DNA from: Filimonas sp.
GTDB lineage: Bacteria; Bacteroidota; Bacteroidia; Chitinophagales; Chitinophagaceae
Assembly (NCBI GenBank): GCA_017306865.1
Contig: JAFKHH010000018.1
Coordinates: 62,001 to 126,000, forward strand
Direction of reading: 5' to 3'
Length of the DNA: 64,000 bases
Shown here: positions 17,886-26,160 of the stretch, one piece after another
Numbering within the stretch: position 1 is the first letter of the stretch
How the letters are laid out: each line of letters starts with the position of its first letter
Position numbers and translations under genes: made by a program
The notes under the pieces: model-generated
Databases searched by the model: none
What the model was told of the DNA's origin: nothing
Seen by the model: the letters and a program-made list of their open reading frames with translations, nothing else

Positions 17886-17908
17886 CCCGAACGGTTTAAA
17901 ATTTCGGG
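17886..17908 (-). promoter_or_regulatory. Hairpin in the rpsA leader
   Basis: On the minus strand CCCGAA (17902-17908 region) pairs with TTCGGG (17886-17891) around an AU-rich loop of about a dozen bases. It lies between the -7 element and the ATG, so it is in the 5' leader. Since S1 represses its own mRNA in other bacteria, it could be an autoregulatory site; this is inference only. Confidence 0.4.
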
Positions 17909-17912
17909 GAGG

Positions 17913-17920
17913 CAAAGGTA
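17913..17920 (-). promoter_or_regulatory. -7 element for rpsA
   Basis: TACCTTTG on the minus strand is a perfect TAnnTTTG match, 36 bases before the rpsA ATG. The same octamer precedes fabH and the rhodanese gene. Confidence 0.65.
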
Positions 17921-18187
17921 AGCAAAATAGCCTTAGGAGGAAAGGAAAAAACAGGGCAACAATACAGGGTTTGCAGGCATTGGCGCCATATGCGGAGGCT
18001 TATAGCAACGGAGGAAAGCTATGTTTTTTGAAAATAATAAATAACAATTTGACAATTAAACAATTAGGCAAATAAAAAAAGGAAAGAACCTGCCTTTATT
18101 TATCTTTTTTTAAGCTAATCTTCATATCCGTTAACAAAATTTTGGCAGTATTTAGACTTACCTTAAGGTTCTAAAAATCATAATTAT

Positions 18188-18511
18188 ATGAAAAAAATGT
18201 TATTGGGTGTGCTTGCCGCTTGCTTGCTGACAATCTCCAGCTTCGCCCAGACTACCAAAGCAAAGAAAGACGCTAAAGATGCTGCAAAAACAACTGCGGC
18301 TACTACAAAACAAGATGCAACTAAAAAAGCAGACGACACTAAGGCTGCTGCAAAATCTACAGCCGCTCACACAAAAGCTGACGGTACTCCTGACAAGAGA
18401 TATAAAGAAAATAAAGACGCTGCAACTAAGCCAACTGTTCACACAAAAAAAGACGGCACTCCTGACATGCGCTATAAAGAAAACAAAGACGCAGCTAAGA
18501 AGAAAAGCTAG
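18188..18511 (+). CDS. Small secreted Ala/Lys-rich protein with an internal 19-residue repeat
   Basis: The 107-residue protein has a signal peptide ending near SSFAQ (residue 21). A low-complexity stretch of Ala, Lys, Thr and Asp follows. Then come two near-identical 19-residue units, HTKADGTPDKRYKENKDAA (61-79) and HTKKDGTPDMRYKENKDAA (85-103). The units differ at two positions. Composition suggests a disordered, highly positive and export-bound protein. I do not recognise a characterised function. It is monocistronic with its own terminator. Confidence 0.75.
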   Translation: MKKMLLGVLAACLLTISSFAQTTKAKKDAKDAAKTTAATTKQDATKKADDTKAAAKSTAAHTKADGTPDKRYKENKDAATKPTVHTKKDGTPDMRYKENKDAAKKKS

Positions 18512-18535
18512 TTGCTGATCGATAAAGTTTGTTAC

Positions 18536-18567
18536 AAAAAAGGTGAGCAATTATGCTCACCTTTTTT
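18536..18567. terminator. Bidirectional terminator overlapping the kinase stop codon
   Basis: AAAAAAGGTGAGCA and its complement flank an ATTA loop, giving 14-base perfect arms with a T-run on each strand. It serves the 18188 gene, and on the other strand overlaps the last bases of the histidine-kinase gene. Confidence 0.85.
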
Positions 18568-19822
18568 ATTTGAATACAATACAGAAGCAATGTTCATTAT
18601 CGGCAAATGAGTAGGTAATAGAAAAGCCCGACACTTCACATATCTGCTGGATGATAGAAAGCCCTAATCCATTACCGGATGCAACCTGCTCCGGCTTATA
18701 AAAACGGGTAAACAGTTTTGTTTTATCGAGCATACCATTCGCGGCACTGTTACAGATCTTCAAATAGGTCTCTGTAAGTTCCACTTTAATATTCCCACCT
18801 GGTGGCGTATAACGGACTACATTACTGAAAAGATTATTGAATAATACATCCAGCAAAATATCATTCATTCTTATGGTCACTTCTGCCAGTGATGTAGTAA
18901 TATTTAATTGCCGGCTATCAAACAACTCTTTCAACAAAGCCATTTTGTCGGCTATTTTTTTATCAATCTCCTGCGTGTTCGTTTCAGCAAACTGAAGATT
19001 TTCAATTTTTGCAAGCAAAAGTAGAGACTGGTTCAACCGTGCCAATTTTTGCACAGCATCATCTGCGCTTTGTACTGTTGCCACTTGTTTTTCAGTAAGG
19101 TTTTCATCTTGTACCAGCAAGTCCAGTTTTGAGCGTATGATGGCGAGCGGTGTCTGCAACTCATGCGATGCATTCTCCGTAAATTCTTTCAATAACAAAT
19201 AGTCTTGCTCTGCTTTTTGCAAGGATGAATTAAGTGTATTATTCATCAGGGAAAACTCCTCAATATCCGTTGAAGGAAACTGTAAAGCTTGTCCCCTTCC
19301 AAGCTGGAAAGAACGCATAACTTCTAACGATCCATAGAATGGTTTCCACAAACGGCGCAACACAAGCCTGTTTATGAGAATAGTTGTGATAAGGATAACA
19401 AGTATAGTCGTAACAGTAATGATGATAATAGACTTGATCATATCTTCCGTTCCTTCCATCGACTTACTTACGGTTATGCGATACGATTGCTCATCAATTT
19501 TCATATAAAACCTGATCTGCCTGAAATAGCCGTTTTTCTGTTCGTCAGGATCATACATCCATGTTGTACTAAAGTGTTTTTTAGTTTCATACACAGATAC
19601 CGCTGCGTAATCAGTTAGCTGATCTTTCACCTGTATAGTCTCAGGAAACTTATTGTGCAGCTTCACATAAGACTGAATCTCCCGCTGCTCTATTTCCAGG
19701 TTTTCATCAACCTGTTCTACAAGAAGGTATCGTAGTAAAAAGTAAAATGCAATACTCGACAACAGAAATATAATTACTGTTGTAAGCAGGCTGATGCGAT
19801 TATATTTTGAAAACAATTTCAT
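18566..19822 (-). CDS. Two-component sensor histidine kinase
   Basis: The 418-residue kinase has two membrane helices (about 10-34 and 129-152) framing a periplasmic sensor of roughly 95 residues, then a linker and a HisKA domain with His220 in ENASHELQTPLAII. The ATPase part shows the N box (LFNNLFSNVVRYTPPGG), a LFTRFYK F-box-like segment and the G2 box GNGLGLSI. The canonical DxGxG box is replaced by CNSAANGML, a pattern I associate with a Bacteroidota kinase subgroup. It starts one base after the regulator stop, so the two are cotranscribed. The signal is unknown. Confidence 0.93.
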   Translation of the reverse strand: MKLFSKYNRISLLTTVIIFLLSSIAFYFLLRYLLVEQVDENLEIEQREIQSYVKLHNKFPETIQVKDQLTDYAAVSVYETKKHFSTTWMYDPDEQKNGYFRQIRFYMKIDEQSYRITVSKSMEGTEDMIKSIIIITVTTILVILITTILINRLVLRRLWKPFYGSLEVMRSFQLGRGQALQFPSTDIEEFSLMNNTLNSSLQKAEQDYLLLKEFTENASHELQTPLAIIRSKLDLLVQDENLTEKQVATVQSADDAVQKLARLNQSLLLLAKIENLQFAETNTQEIDKKIADKMALLKELFDSRQLNITTSLAEVTIRMNDILLDVLFNNLFSNVVRYTPPGGNIKVELTETYLKICNSAANGMLDKTKLFTRFYKPEQVASGNGLGLSIIQQICEVSGFSITYSFADNEHCFCIVFK

Positions 19823-19823
19823 T

Positions 19824-20501
19824 TTAACTCATACTGAATTTATAGCCCATACCATATACAGATTTTATATAGTCAGGGCATCCTGATTGCATTAGTTTCT
19901 TCCTGAGATTCTTGATGTGGGTGTAAATAAAATCGTAATTGTCTGCAAGGTCCATATCATCTCCCCATAAATGCTCTGCAATGGCATTTTTACTGATCAC
20001 TTTATTCCTGTTACTGATAAAATATACAAGCAGATCATATTCTTTACGGGTAAGGTCTAGTACTTTCTTATTTACACTGGCTGTTTTATCCTGGATATTT
20101 AATTCCAGCAGATCAAACGATATTGTATTCTGCCCGCCAAAAGCTTTACGCCTGATAATAGCGGCAATACGTGCAGATAACTCTGCCAGGTGAAATGGCT
20201 TTGTCAGGTAATCATCCGCACCTGCATGCAACCCGGCCAGTTTATCGTCAAGAGAGTTTTTAGCCGAGATGATCAATACACCATCGGCCTTATTGTTTGC
20301 TTTTAGCTCCTTCAGCAAGGTAATGCCACTACCTCCCGGCAATGAAATGTCCAATATAATGCAGGCATATTCGTAGAGTAATATCTTTTCCATAGCCGTA
20401 TCAAAATCAAATGCAGCTTCACAGAAAAAATTCTCTCCGTCAAGATATGCGCAGATGCTTTTCGACAGCTCTTTTTCATCTTCAATCACTAATACTTTCA
20501 T
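19824..20501 (-). CDS. OmpR-family response regulator
   Basis: The 225-residue regulator has a receiver domain (Glu7-Asp8, phospho-acceptor Asp51 in IILDISLPGGSG, KPF near residue 101). A winged-helix DNA-binding domain follows (LDLTRKEYDLLVYFISNRNKVISKNAIAEHLWG, then YTHIKNLRKKL and YIKSVYGMGYKF). It is the partner of the kinase directly downstream. Targets are unknown; nearby genes give no firm clue. Confidence 0.95.
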   Translation of the reverse strand: MKVLVIEDEKELSKSICAYLDGENFFCEAAFDFDTAMEKILLYEYACIILDISLPGGSGITLLKELKANNKADGVLIISAKNSLDDKLAGLHAGADDYLTKPFHLAELSARIAAIIRRKAFGGQNTISFDLLELNIQDKTASVNKKVLDLTRKEYDLLVYFISNRNKVISKNAIAEHLWGDDMDLADNYDFIYTHIKNLRKKLMQSGCPDYIKSVYGMGYKFSMS

Positions 20502-20800
20502 TGGCTATAATTCTTCAGAAAAATAAACAAAAAGACAATATCAAAGGTGCACCGTGAATCTGTAGAAATATTGTAGTGCAACAGATACAGCAAGATACAG
20601 GCTTTCATGTATTTATAAAAAGCATCATATAACCGGTGAATTTATTTTAAGCCTTCCTAAACCTTTTAACGTTGCAAAAGTCTATAGCTTGTGTTTGAGA
20701 TTCCCAATCCCTTCATTAACTATTAAAATCCGTAAAAACATTGCTACCCGCAATGTACGTTGGGCCTGGTTAGCGGTAGAAACGATAAAAAACTAGCAGT
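20502..20800. other. 299-base divergent spacer
   Basis: No gene is seen. A CACCTTTG on the minus strand near 20554 could be a degenerate -7 element for the two-component pair. A small hairpin, ACATTGC/GCAATGT (20738-20756), lies in the presumed leader of the DUF1800 gene. Confidence 0.4.
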
Positions 20801-22810
20801 ATGAAAAAAATGTTTTCCCGTATCTCTGGCCTGGTGCTCATATCCATCGGCCTGGTACTACTCTCTTCATTTTTCGATGCACCGCCTAAAGCTAAGTCGT
20901 CATTTCGTATGGCTTACAAACAGGCAGGTCTAACAGACAGGCAGGCAGCAGCACACCTGCTTAGCCGCTTTACTTACGGCGCAACACCCGGAGAGGTGGA
21001 CGCAGTGGTAGCGCAGGGCCTTGAAAACTGGTTTACAGCACAGTTAACTGCAACAAATGCTGATGACTCTCTAAAACAATTATTAAGCAGTTACGATGCA
21101 CTGAACCTTACGAATCCCCAGATCGAATTGATCTTTCCACGTGGCCCCGCCGTACTCCGCGCAGCTATCAAAGATGGAGTTGTTGATAAAGACTCCGTAA
21201 AAACAGACCGTAAAGAATACCGCGAAAAGATACAGGCCTACATGCGTGAAAAAGGTTTCAAACCAGAGCAGGAGCTTGTACGCCAGTTTATCAATCAAAA
21301 AATAATACGTGCTGCATACTCAGAAAACCAGTTGCAGGAAGTAATGACAGAGTTCTGGTTTAATCACTTCAATGTTTCTTTTACCAAACCGGATTGCGCC
21401 CGCTTTATTCCTAACTATGAAAGAGATGCAATACGTCCGAATGCGCTGGGACATTTTGAAGACCTGCTAATGTCTACAGCCAAGTCTCCTGCTATGCTAT
21501 ACTACCTGGACAACTTCAGCAGCTCTGGCACGAATACCAATATGGAGCAGCAGAATAACAACAGGAATGGCGCATTCAGAAAACGTTTTGCAGCCAATGC
21601 ACTGAATAATGATTCTGCGTTAGCAAAGAAGGGACAGAATCCCAAAAAAGGAATGGGTGGCCTGAACGAAAACTATGCCCGTGAGGTAATGGAACTACAT
21701 ACCCTGGGTGTAGACGGCGGCTATACTCAATCTGATGTAACACAGGCGGCAAAGATCTTAACAGGCTGGACTATTTACCCAATGGGTAATTTGTATAATA
21801 ATAATGCTGGCGCAAGAAAAGCATTAGAACAACTGGGCGAAGAAAAGATGAAGGAAAGAGGATTTGTACACGAAGGTGATTTCCTGTTTGCCGTAAACCG
21901 CCACGACAATTCTGAAAAAGTAGTACTGGGCAAAAAGTTCCCTTCAGGCCATGGTTATGATGAGGGCGTAACGTTGCTAACCATGCTGGCGCACCATCCT
22001 TCTACAGCTAATTTTATCTGCAAAAAGATAGCAGTGCGTTTTGTAAATGACACGCCTCCGCAAAGCCTGGTAGATAAGATGGTAAAAACATTTAAGGACA
22101 AAAATGGTGATATAAAAGAGGTACTGATCACAATGGTTTCTGCTCCTGAGTTCTGGAGTAAAGAGGCGTTGCGTGAAAAAACAAAATCTCCTTTTGAACT
22201 TGCGATCAGTAGTGTGCGCAGTCTGAATGCGCAGGTGAACCAGCCTTACCAGATATTTAACTGGGTAAATAAGATGGGACAAAAAATGTATTACTACCAG
22301 GCTCCTACGGGCTTCCCTGACAGGGGCCAATACTGGATCAATACGGGTGCATTGCTGAACCGTATGAACTTTGGCTTAGCACTTGCATCAAACCGTATTC
22401 CGGGTGTAAAATTTGACTTGCTTGCGCTGAACCAACACCATGAACCGGAAAGCGCAGAGGCTGCATTGAAAATATATAGTGCTTTGTTTATGCCGGAGCG
22501 CAATACGGATGAAACAACCAAAAGACTGGTGCCGTTGCTAACTGATCCTAACCTTCAGCAAAAGGTAGATGAGGCCGCAGGTAAAACAGTTACAGCCCAG
22601 CAAGGCAGTGCGGATGCTATGCAAGAGCAGGATATGACTATGGCTGCAAATACAGACGCACAGCAAATGAAAAAAATAAAAGCAAAAGCGGTTGCTAAAA
22701 ACAATACACCCGCCGCTACTGATATGGCAACTACAGGGGGCAATAATAAATACACATTGTCTCAGGTGATTGGGATTATAATCGGGTCGCCGGAATATCA
22801 AAGAAAATAA
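20801..22810 (+). CDS. DUF1800 family secreted protein
   Basis: The 669-residue product has a hydrophobic N-terminus (MKKMFSRISGLVLISIGLVLL) and a large DUF1800 domain. The domain is recognised by AAHLLSRFTYGATPGEV, EFWFNHFNV, the motif NENYAREVMELHTLGVDGGY with TQSDVTQAAKILTGW, and PTGFPDRGQYWINTGALLNRM. The C-terminal 100 residues are low complexity (AQQGSADAMQEQDM, KKIKAKAVAKNN). DUF1800 genes are commonly followed by a DUF1501 gene, as here 119 bases downstream. The pair's biochemical role is not established. Confidence 0.9.
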   Translation: MKKMFSRISGLVLISIGLVLLSSFFDAPPKAKSSFRMAYKQAGLTDRQAAAHLLSRFTYGATPGEVDAVVAQGLENWFTAQLTATNADDSLKQLLSSYDALNLTNPQIELIFPRGPAVLRAAIKDGVVDKDSVKTDRKEYREKIQAYMREKGFKPEQELVRQFINQKIIRAAYSENQLQEVMTEFWFNHFNVSFTKPDCARFIPNYERDAIRPNALGHFEDLLMSTAKSPAMLYYLDNFSSSGTNTNMEQQNNNRNGAFRKRFAANALNNDSALAKKGQNPKKGMGGLNENYAREVMELHTLGVDGGYTQSDVTQAAKILTGWTIYPMGNLYNNNAGARKALEQLGEEKMKERGFVHEGDFLFAVNRHDNSEKVVLGKKFPSGHGYDEGVTLLTMLAHHPSTANFICKKIAVRFVNDTPPQSLVDKMVKTFKDKNGDIKEVLITMVSAPEFWSKEALREKTKSPFELAISSVRSLNAQVNQPYQIFNWVNKMGQKMYYYQAPTGFPDRGQYWINTGALLNRMNFGLALASNRIPGVKFDLLALNQHHEPESAEAALKIYSALFMPERNTDETTKRLVPLLTDPNLQQKVDEAAGKTVTAQQGSADAMQEQDMTMAANTDAQQMKKIKAKAVAKNNTPAATDMATTGGNNKYTLSQVIGIIIGSPEYQRK

Positions 22811-22893
22811 CGTGAGGCGTGAGACGTCAGTCGTGAATGGACGTTTGATTTTTTTAGCTTTTTTCACGATTGTCGATTCACGTTTCACGATAA
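22811..22893. repeat. CGTGAATCGTGA-word inverted repeat
   Basis: CGTGAGGCGTGAGACGTCAG and what follows (22811-22845) face TTCACGATTGTCGATTCACG and what follows (22862-22893). The element lies between the DUF1800 and DUF1501 genes. Related words occur at 24821-24836 and 45430-45453. Confidence 0.65.
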
Positions 22894-22929
22894 ACAACCC
22901 CTTTCAATAAATTAAAAAATTTAAACGCT

Positions 22930-24198
22930 ATGTCATCCAGGAGAGCATTTTTAAAAGCAGGCGGAATTGCATTGTTTGGTGTTGGTTTCGGTGGTGTGCC
23001 TTCTTTTATGGCAAGGGCTGCTGACAGTAAAAAAATATTAAGCCCGTACAAGAAGAAGAAAATAATGGTTTGCATTTTCCAACGTGGAGCAATGGATGGC
23101 CTTATGGCTGTCACTCCATTTACAGATACCTATCTACAAGCTGCAAGACCAACTTTGTTTATGTCTGCTGCCAAAAAGGGCACTGGTACATCATTGATTG
23201 ATCTTGACGGACGCTTCGGCCTGCATCCTTCTATGGCTGCATTTGAGCCACTGTTCCGCGAAAAGAGATTAGCAATTGTACATGGCATTGGCTCACCTAA
23301 CACTACGCGCTCTCACTTTGATGCACAGGATTATATGGAGTCTGGTATGCCTTTCAACAAAGGGGCTGCCAGTGGCTGGCTGAACCGCGCTGTAGGATTG
23401 CTGGGGCATGATGCCACACCTTTCCGTGCAGTAAGCTTAACGTCTTCTATGCCACGCTCCTTCTATGGTGATAATGCAGCTATTGCAATCAATGACCTGA
23501 AGGACTTTGCCATACAAATGAAGGGTAACCCGATGAGTGCAAATGTGGCTGCAAAAAGCTTTGAAGACCTGTATGACCAGGCTTCTTCTTCATTGCTGAA
23601 AGAAACCGGCAAAGAGAGTTTCGATGCGATCAAGATGCTGCAAAAGACAGATGTGAAAAATTATGTACCTGCAAATGGCGTTCGCTATCCGGGTACTGCA
23701 TTGGGCAATGCGCTAAAACAAATAGCACAATTGATTAAAATGGATGTAGGCCTGGAAGTAGCATTTGCGGAGTCTGGTGGCTGGGATACACACTTTAACC
23801 AGGGAACAGACACGGGCATTTTTGCGCGTAATGTAACTGACCTGAGCCAATGTATTACAGCATTCTGGTCTGACATCAGCGCATACCAGGACGATGTAAC
23901 GTTAATGACGATGACTGAGTTCGGCAGAACCGTAAAGCAAAATGGCACAGGTGGCACAGACCACGGTCGTGCATCTTGTAACTTCATTTTGGGCAATGAT
24001 GTAAATGGCGGACTGGTGCATGGTAATATTCAGCAACTATCAGTAGAGAACTTGGCTGACGGAAGAGACCTTGCCGTTACCACAGATTTTAGAAGTGTGT
24101 TTAGTGAAGTGGCTGATAAACATCTTAGAATAAATAATGATGCTGCATTATTCCCTGACTGGAAGGGAGATAAGATCGGTGTGATGAATAAGGTGTAG
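22930..24198 (+). CDS. DUF1501 family protein with Tat-like signal
   Basis: The 422-residue protein begins MSSRRAFLKAGGIALFG, a twin-arginine signal motif followed by a hydrophobic stretch, so it is probably exported folded. The body is a DUF1501 domain of the alkaline phosphatase/sulfatase superfamily: IFQRGAMDGL, GRFGLHPSMAAFEPL, SHFDAQDYMESG, ESGGWDTHFNQG, MTEFGRTVKQNGTGGTDHG. The last carries the family-typical Glu, Asp and His near its putative metal site. It pairs with the preceding DUF1800 gene, and a terminator follows. Confidence 0.92.
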   Translation: MSSRRAFLKAGGIALFGVGFGGVPSFMARAADSKKILSPYKKKKIMVCIFQRGAMDGLMAVTPFTDTYLQAARPTLFMSAAKKGTGTSLIDLDGRFGLHPSMAAFEPLFREKRLAIVHGIGSPNTTRSHFDAQDYMESGMPFNKGAASGWLNRAVGLLGHDATPFRAVSLTSSMPRSFYGDNAAIAINDLKDFAIQMKGNPMSANVAAKSFEDLYDQASSSLLKETGKESFDAIKMLQKTDVKNYVPANGVRYPGTALGNALKQIAQLIKMDVGLEVAFAESGGWDTHFNQGTDTGIFARNVTDLSQCITAFWSDISAYQDDVTLMTMTEFGRTVKQNGTGGTDHGRASCNFILGNDVNGGLVHGNIQQLSVENLADGRDLAVTTDFRSVFSEVADKHLRINNDAALFPDWKGDKIGVMNKV

Positions 24199-24226
24199 TA
24201 TTATCTATGTAAACAATTTATATAGT

Positions 24227-24251
24227 AGCCGGACTAAGTTCCGGCTTTTTT
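24227..24251 (+). terminator. Terminator after the DUF1501 gene
   Basis: AGCCGGA and TCCGGCT form a seven-base stem with a six-base loop, followed by TTTTTT. It lies 28 bases after the stop. Confidence 0.85.
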
Positions 24252-24339
24252 ATTTACAGACCTGTATAGAGAAAATGCGGCAAATAGAGAGATTTATTAG
24301 TAATAGCAAGGATGCATTGCTCTTCCGAAAGACAGGCTA

Positions 24340-24394
24340 GCGGAAAACGCCGAAATCACAGAAAAGTAATTCCGCGTTTTCTGTGTTTTCCGCG
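24340..24394. repeat. TTTTCCGCG-word inverted repeat
   Basis: GCGGAAAACGCCGAAATCAC and CAGAAAA (24340-24365) face TTCCGCGTTTTCTGTGTTTT and CCGCG (24370-24394). It stands between the DUF1501 terminator and the rhodanese promoter, with no gene in this 295-base gap. Confidence 0.6.
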
Positions 24395-24481
24395 AGAAAA
24401 CTCTTTACGTTCCTTATGCTTAAAACGACAGAATTGCCGGAGATACCAGCCGTCTTTGCGTGAAATTAAAAAGTCCCGTAT

Positions 24482-24489
24482 TACCTTTG
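24482..24489 (+). promoter_or_regulatory. Promoter abutting the rhodanese start codon
   Basis: TACCTTTG is a perfect -7 match, with TTTG at 24455-24458 as a -33 element 23 bases upstream. The octamer ends only four bases before the ATG at 24494, so the transcript is leaderless or nearly so, unless translation begins further in. Confidence 0.65.
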
Positions 24490-24493
24490 CCAA

Positions 24494-24820
24494 ATGAATG
24501 AAGTAATTGCGTTGCAGCCCATTTTACTGCAACAGTGGCTGGAAGAAGGAAAGCAAATACAATTGCTGGATGTAAGGGAACAAGACGAATGGGATATTTG
24601 CCACATTGCCGGCTCCCTGCATATTCCCATGAACGATATATTAAAACATCTTGACACCATAAACCCAAACACGCCTACTGTTGTTATTTGTCATCATGGT
24701 GTAAGAAGTGGTATTGTAGCTGACAGGTTAAGCATAAAAGGTTACGGGCAACTATACAATCTTACAGGTGGAATAGATATGTGGGCAAGACAGGTAGATA
24801 AGGAGATGGCGAGATATTAA
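24494..24820 (+). CDS. Rhodanese-like domain protein
   Basis: The 108-residue protein is a single rhodanese domain. The active-site loop is CHHGVRSG with Cys66 as the expected persulfide carrier, and the family-typical LLDVREQDEWDICHIAGSLHIPM lies near residues 24-46. It is probably a cytoplasmic sulfur-transfer protein or a general persulfide handler. The promoter sits almost on the start codon. QueD and thioredoxin genes follow on the same strand, but gaps of 143 and 55 bases and different promoters leave the operon question open. Confidence 0.93.
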   Translation: MNEVIALQPILLQQWLEEGKQIQLLDVREQDEWDICHIAGSLHIPMNDILKHLDTINPNTPTVVICHHGVRSGIVADRLSIKGYGQLYNLTGGIDMWARQVDKEMARY

Positions 24821-24913
24821 ACGTGAATCGTGAATAAGCGCTTAAGGATTCTATGTTTCTTCAACAACTGTGAGCTGCGAGTTGCCGGTTGTGACTATAA
24901 GTCCTCACCTTTT

Positions 24914-24934
24914 GTACTTCGTAATTTGTACTTC
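24914..24934. repeat. 21-base word repeat upstream of queD
   Basis: GTACTTCGTAATTTGTACTT plus C is found again, exactly, in reverse complement at 36449-36469. CGTGAATCGTGAATAA words precede it at 24821-24836. Confidence 0.65.
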
Positions 24935-24963
24935 AATCAATTTTTAAATTAATACACTAATTC

Positions 24964-25317
24964 ATGTTAATATATAGAGAACTTACTTTTGACTCTGCGC
25001 ATTTTTTGCCTAATGTTCCTGCAGAACACAAATGCCGCCACATGCACGGGCATACTTATCGTTTAAAGGTTTTTATTGAAGGGCCACTAACAAAAGAAGG
25101 TTGGGTAATTGACTTCAAGGATATGAAGGAAGCCATTGCTCCGGTAATCGATATTGTAGATCACAAAGTACTGAATGATATTGCAGGCCTCGAAAATCCG
25201 ACATGCGAGATAGTTGCTGTCTGGTTGTGGGATAAACTGAAGCCGGTATTGCCTGGCTTGAAAAAAATAGAACTAAATGAAACGCCAACATCTGGCGCTA
25301 TCTATGAGGGATACTAA
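24964..25317 (+). CDS. queD: 6-carboxytetrahydropterin synthase (QueD type)
   Basis: QueD turns dihydroneopterin triphosphate into 6-carboxytetrahydropterin on the route to queuosine and preQ0. The 117-residue protein has the compact bacterial form. Zinc ligands are His13 (FDSAHFLP), His28 and His30, and the catalytic Cys24 lies in EHKCRHMHGH. VIDFKDMKEAI and LENPTCEIVAVWLWDKLKP follow E. coli QueD closely. It is the third PTPS-fold gene in the window and the only one with the QueD-type CxxxHGH spacing. No queC, queE or queF is nearby. Confidence 0.92.
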   Translation: MLIYRELTFDSAHFLPNVPAEHKCRHMHGHTYRLKVFIEGPLTKEGWVIDFKDMKEAIAPVIDIVDHKVLNDIAGLENPTCEIVAVWLWDKLKPVLPGLKKIELNETPTSGAIYEGY

Positions 25318-25372
25318 ACTGGCACAATAAATGAGCTTTGACAAGCAGGATTTATCGTAAAAATATCAGTGT

Positions 25373-25681
25373 ATGGAAACAGCAAAGTCATCGTTTGGAG
25401 ACATAATTAAGGGAGACAAGCCGGTATTGGTCGATTTTTTTGCAACATGGTGTGGTCCATGCAAGTTAATGCCGCCTATATTACAGGACGTAAAAAGCCA
25501 GTTAGGCGATCGTGTTACTATTCTGAAAATAGATGTAGATAAGAACCCTGCTGTAGCCAATGCCTACAATGTACAAAGCATTCCTACCATGATCTTATTT
25601 AAGAAAGGAGAAATACTCTGGCGTGGCACGGGCGTAACGCCAGCAAAACAGCTAATGCAGACGTTGGCTCCTCATGTGTGA
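25373..25681 (+). CDS. Thioredoxin
   Basis: The 102-residue protein is a plain thioredoxin fold. The redox site is WCGPC at residues 26-30 and the cis-proline loop is SIPTMILFKKGE. With no signal peptide it should act in the cytoplasm as a disulfide reductant. It lies 55 bases after queD on the same strand and converges on a GNAT gene whose stop is two bases away, so there is no room for a separate terminator. Confidence 0.95.
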   Translation: METAKSSFGDIIKGDKPVLVDFFATWCGPCKLMPPILQDVKSQLGDRVTILKIDVDKNPAVANAYNVQSIPTMILFKKGEILWRGTGVTPAKQLMQTLAPHV

Positions 25682-25683
25682 GA

Positions 25684-26160
25684 TCATAATTCTTTTTCAA
25701 AACATACACTGTTCTCTACGCCAATGTATTGGCCATAGTTGGGTATGTTTTTATAACCGCTTTTTTCATATAAGCGGATAGCTTCCGGCTGACGTTTGCC
25801 TGTCTCTAGAACACATTTGATATAGCCTAATTCCGCTGCCCATTTTTCTAATTCAGACAACACTTTACCCGCTATCCCCTTTCCCCGGCTTCCAGGTAAG
25901 GTGTACATACGTTTCACTTCCATTACACTAGGCGCTACTTCTTTAATTGCGCCGCATGCAACCGGCACACCGTTTTCATGCGCAACTATAGCATGTTTGA
26001 TCATGGCTATTTTATTGTATTGCGCATAGAACCCATGCTCATCACCATCGCGCTTTGCAAGGTCTGCATCCAACAGTCTCACCAAAGAAATGAAATCAGG
26101 ATTCTCGGAATCGGCTTTTACAAATGTGAGCATAGCTAAGGTTTGAATAAAATTAACCAT
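25684..26160 (-). CDS. GNAT family N-acetyltransferase
   Basis: The 158-residue product is one GNAT domain. The acetyl-CoA loop is LPGSRGKGIAGKVL near residue 88-101, preceded by the strand VMEVKRMYTL and followed by RQPEAIRLYEKSGYKNIPNYG. The ATG at 26160 overlaps the stop of the upstream lipoprotein gene as TAATG, a coupling arrangement; a second ATG at 26133 also fits. The substrate cannot be assigned. Confidence 0.9.
   Translation of the reverse strand: MVNFIQTLAMLTFVKADSENPDFISLVRLLDADLAKRDGDEHGFYAQYNKIAMIKHAIVAHENGVPVACGAIKEVAPSVMEVKRMYTLPGSRGKGIAGKVLSELEKWAAELGYIKCVLETGKRQPEAIRLYEKSGYKNIPNYGQYIGVENSVCFEKEL

Larger units (their letters stand above)
17878..18187. other. 310-base divergent spacer
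   Basis: This gap holds the rpsA leader and promoter on the minus strand. On the plus side it holds a possible promoter for the 18188 gene (TTTTGGCAG near 18138 and TACCTTAAG near 18160). A 68-codon open frame that crosses it is not credible. Nothing else is seen. Confidence 0.5.
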
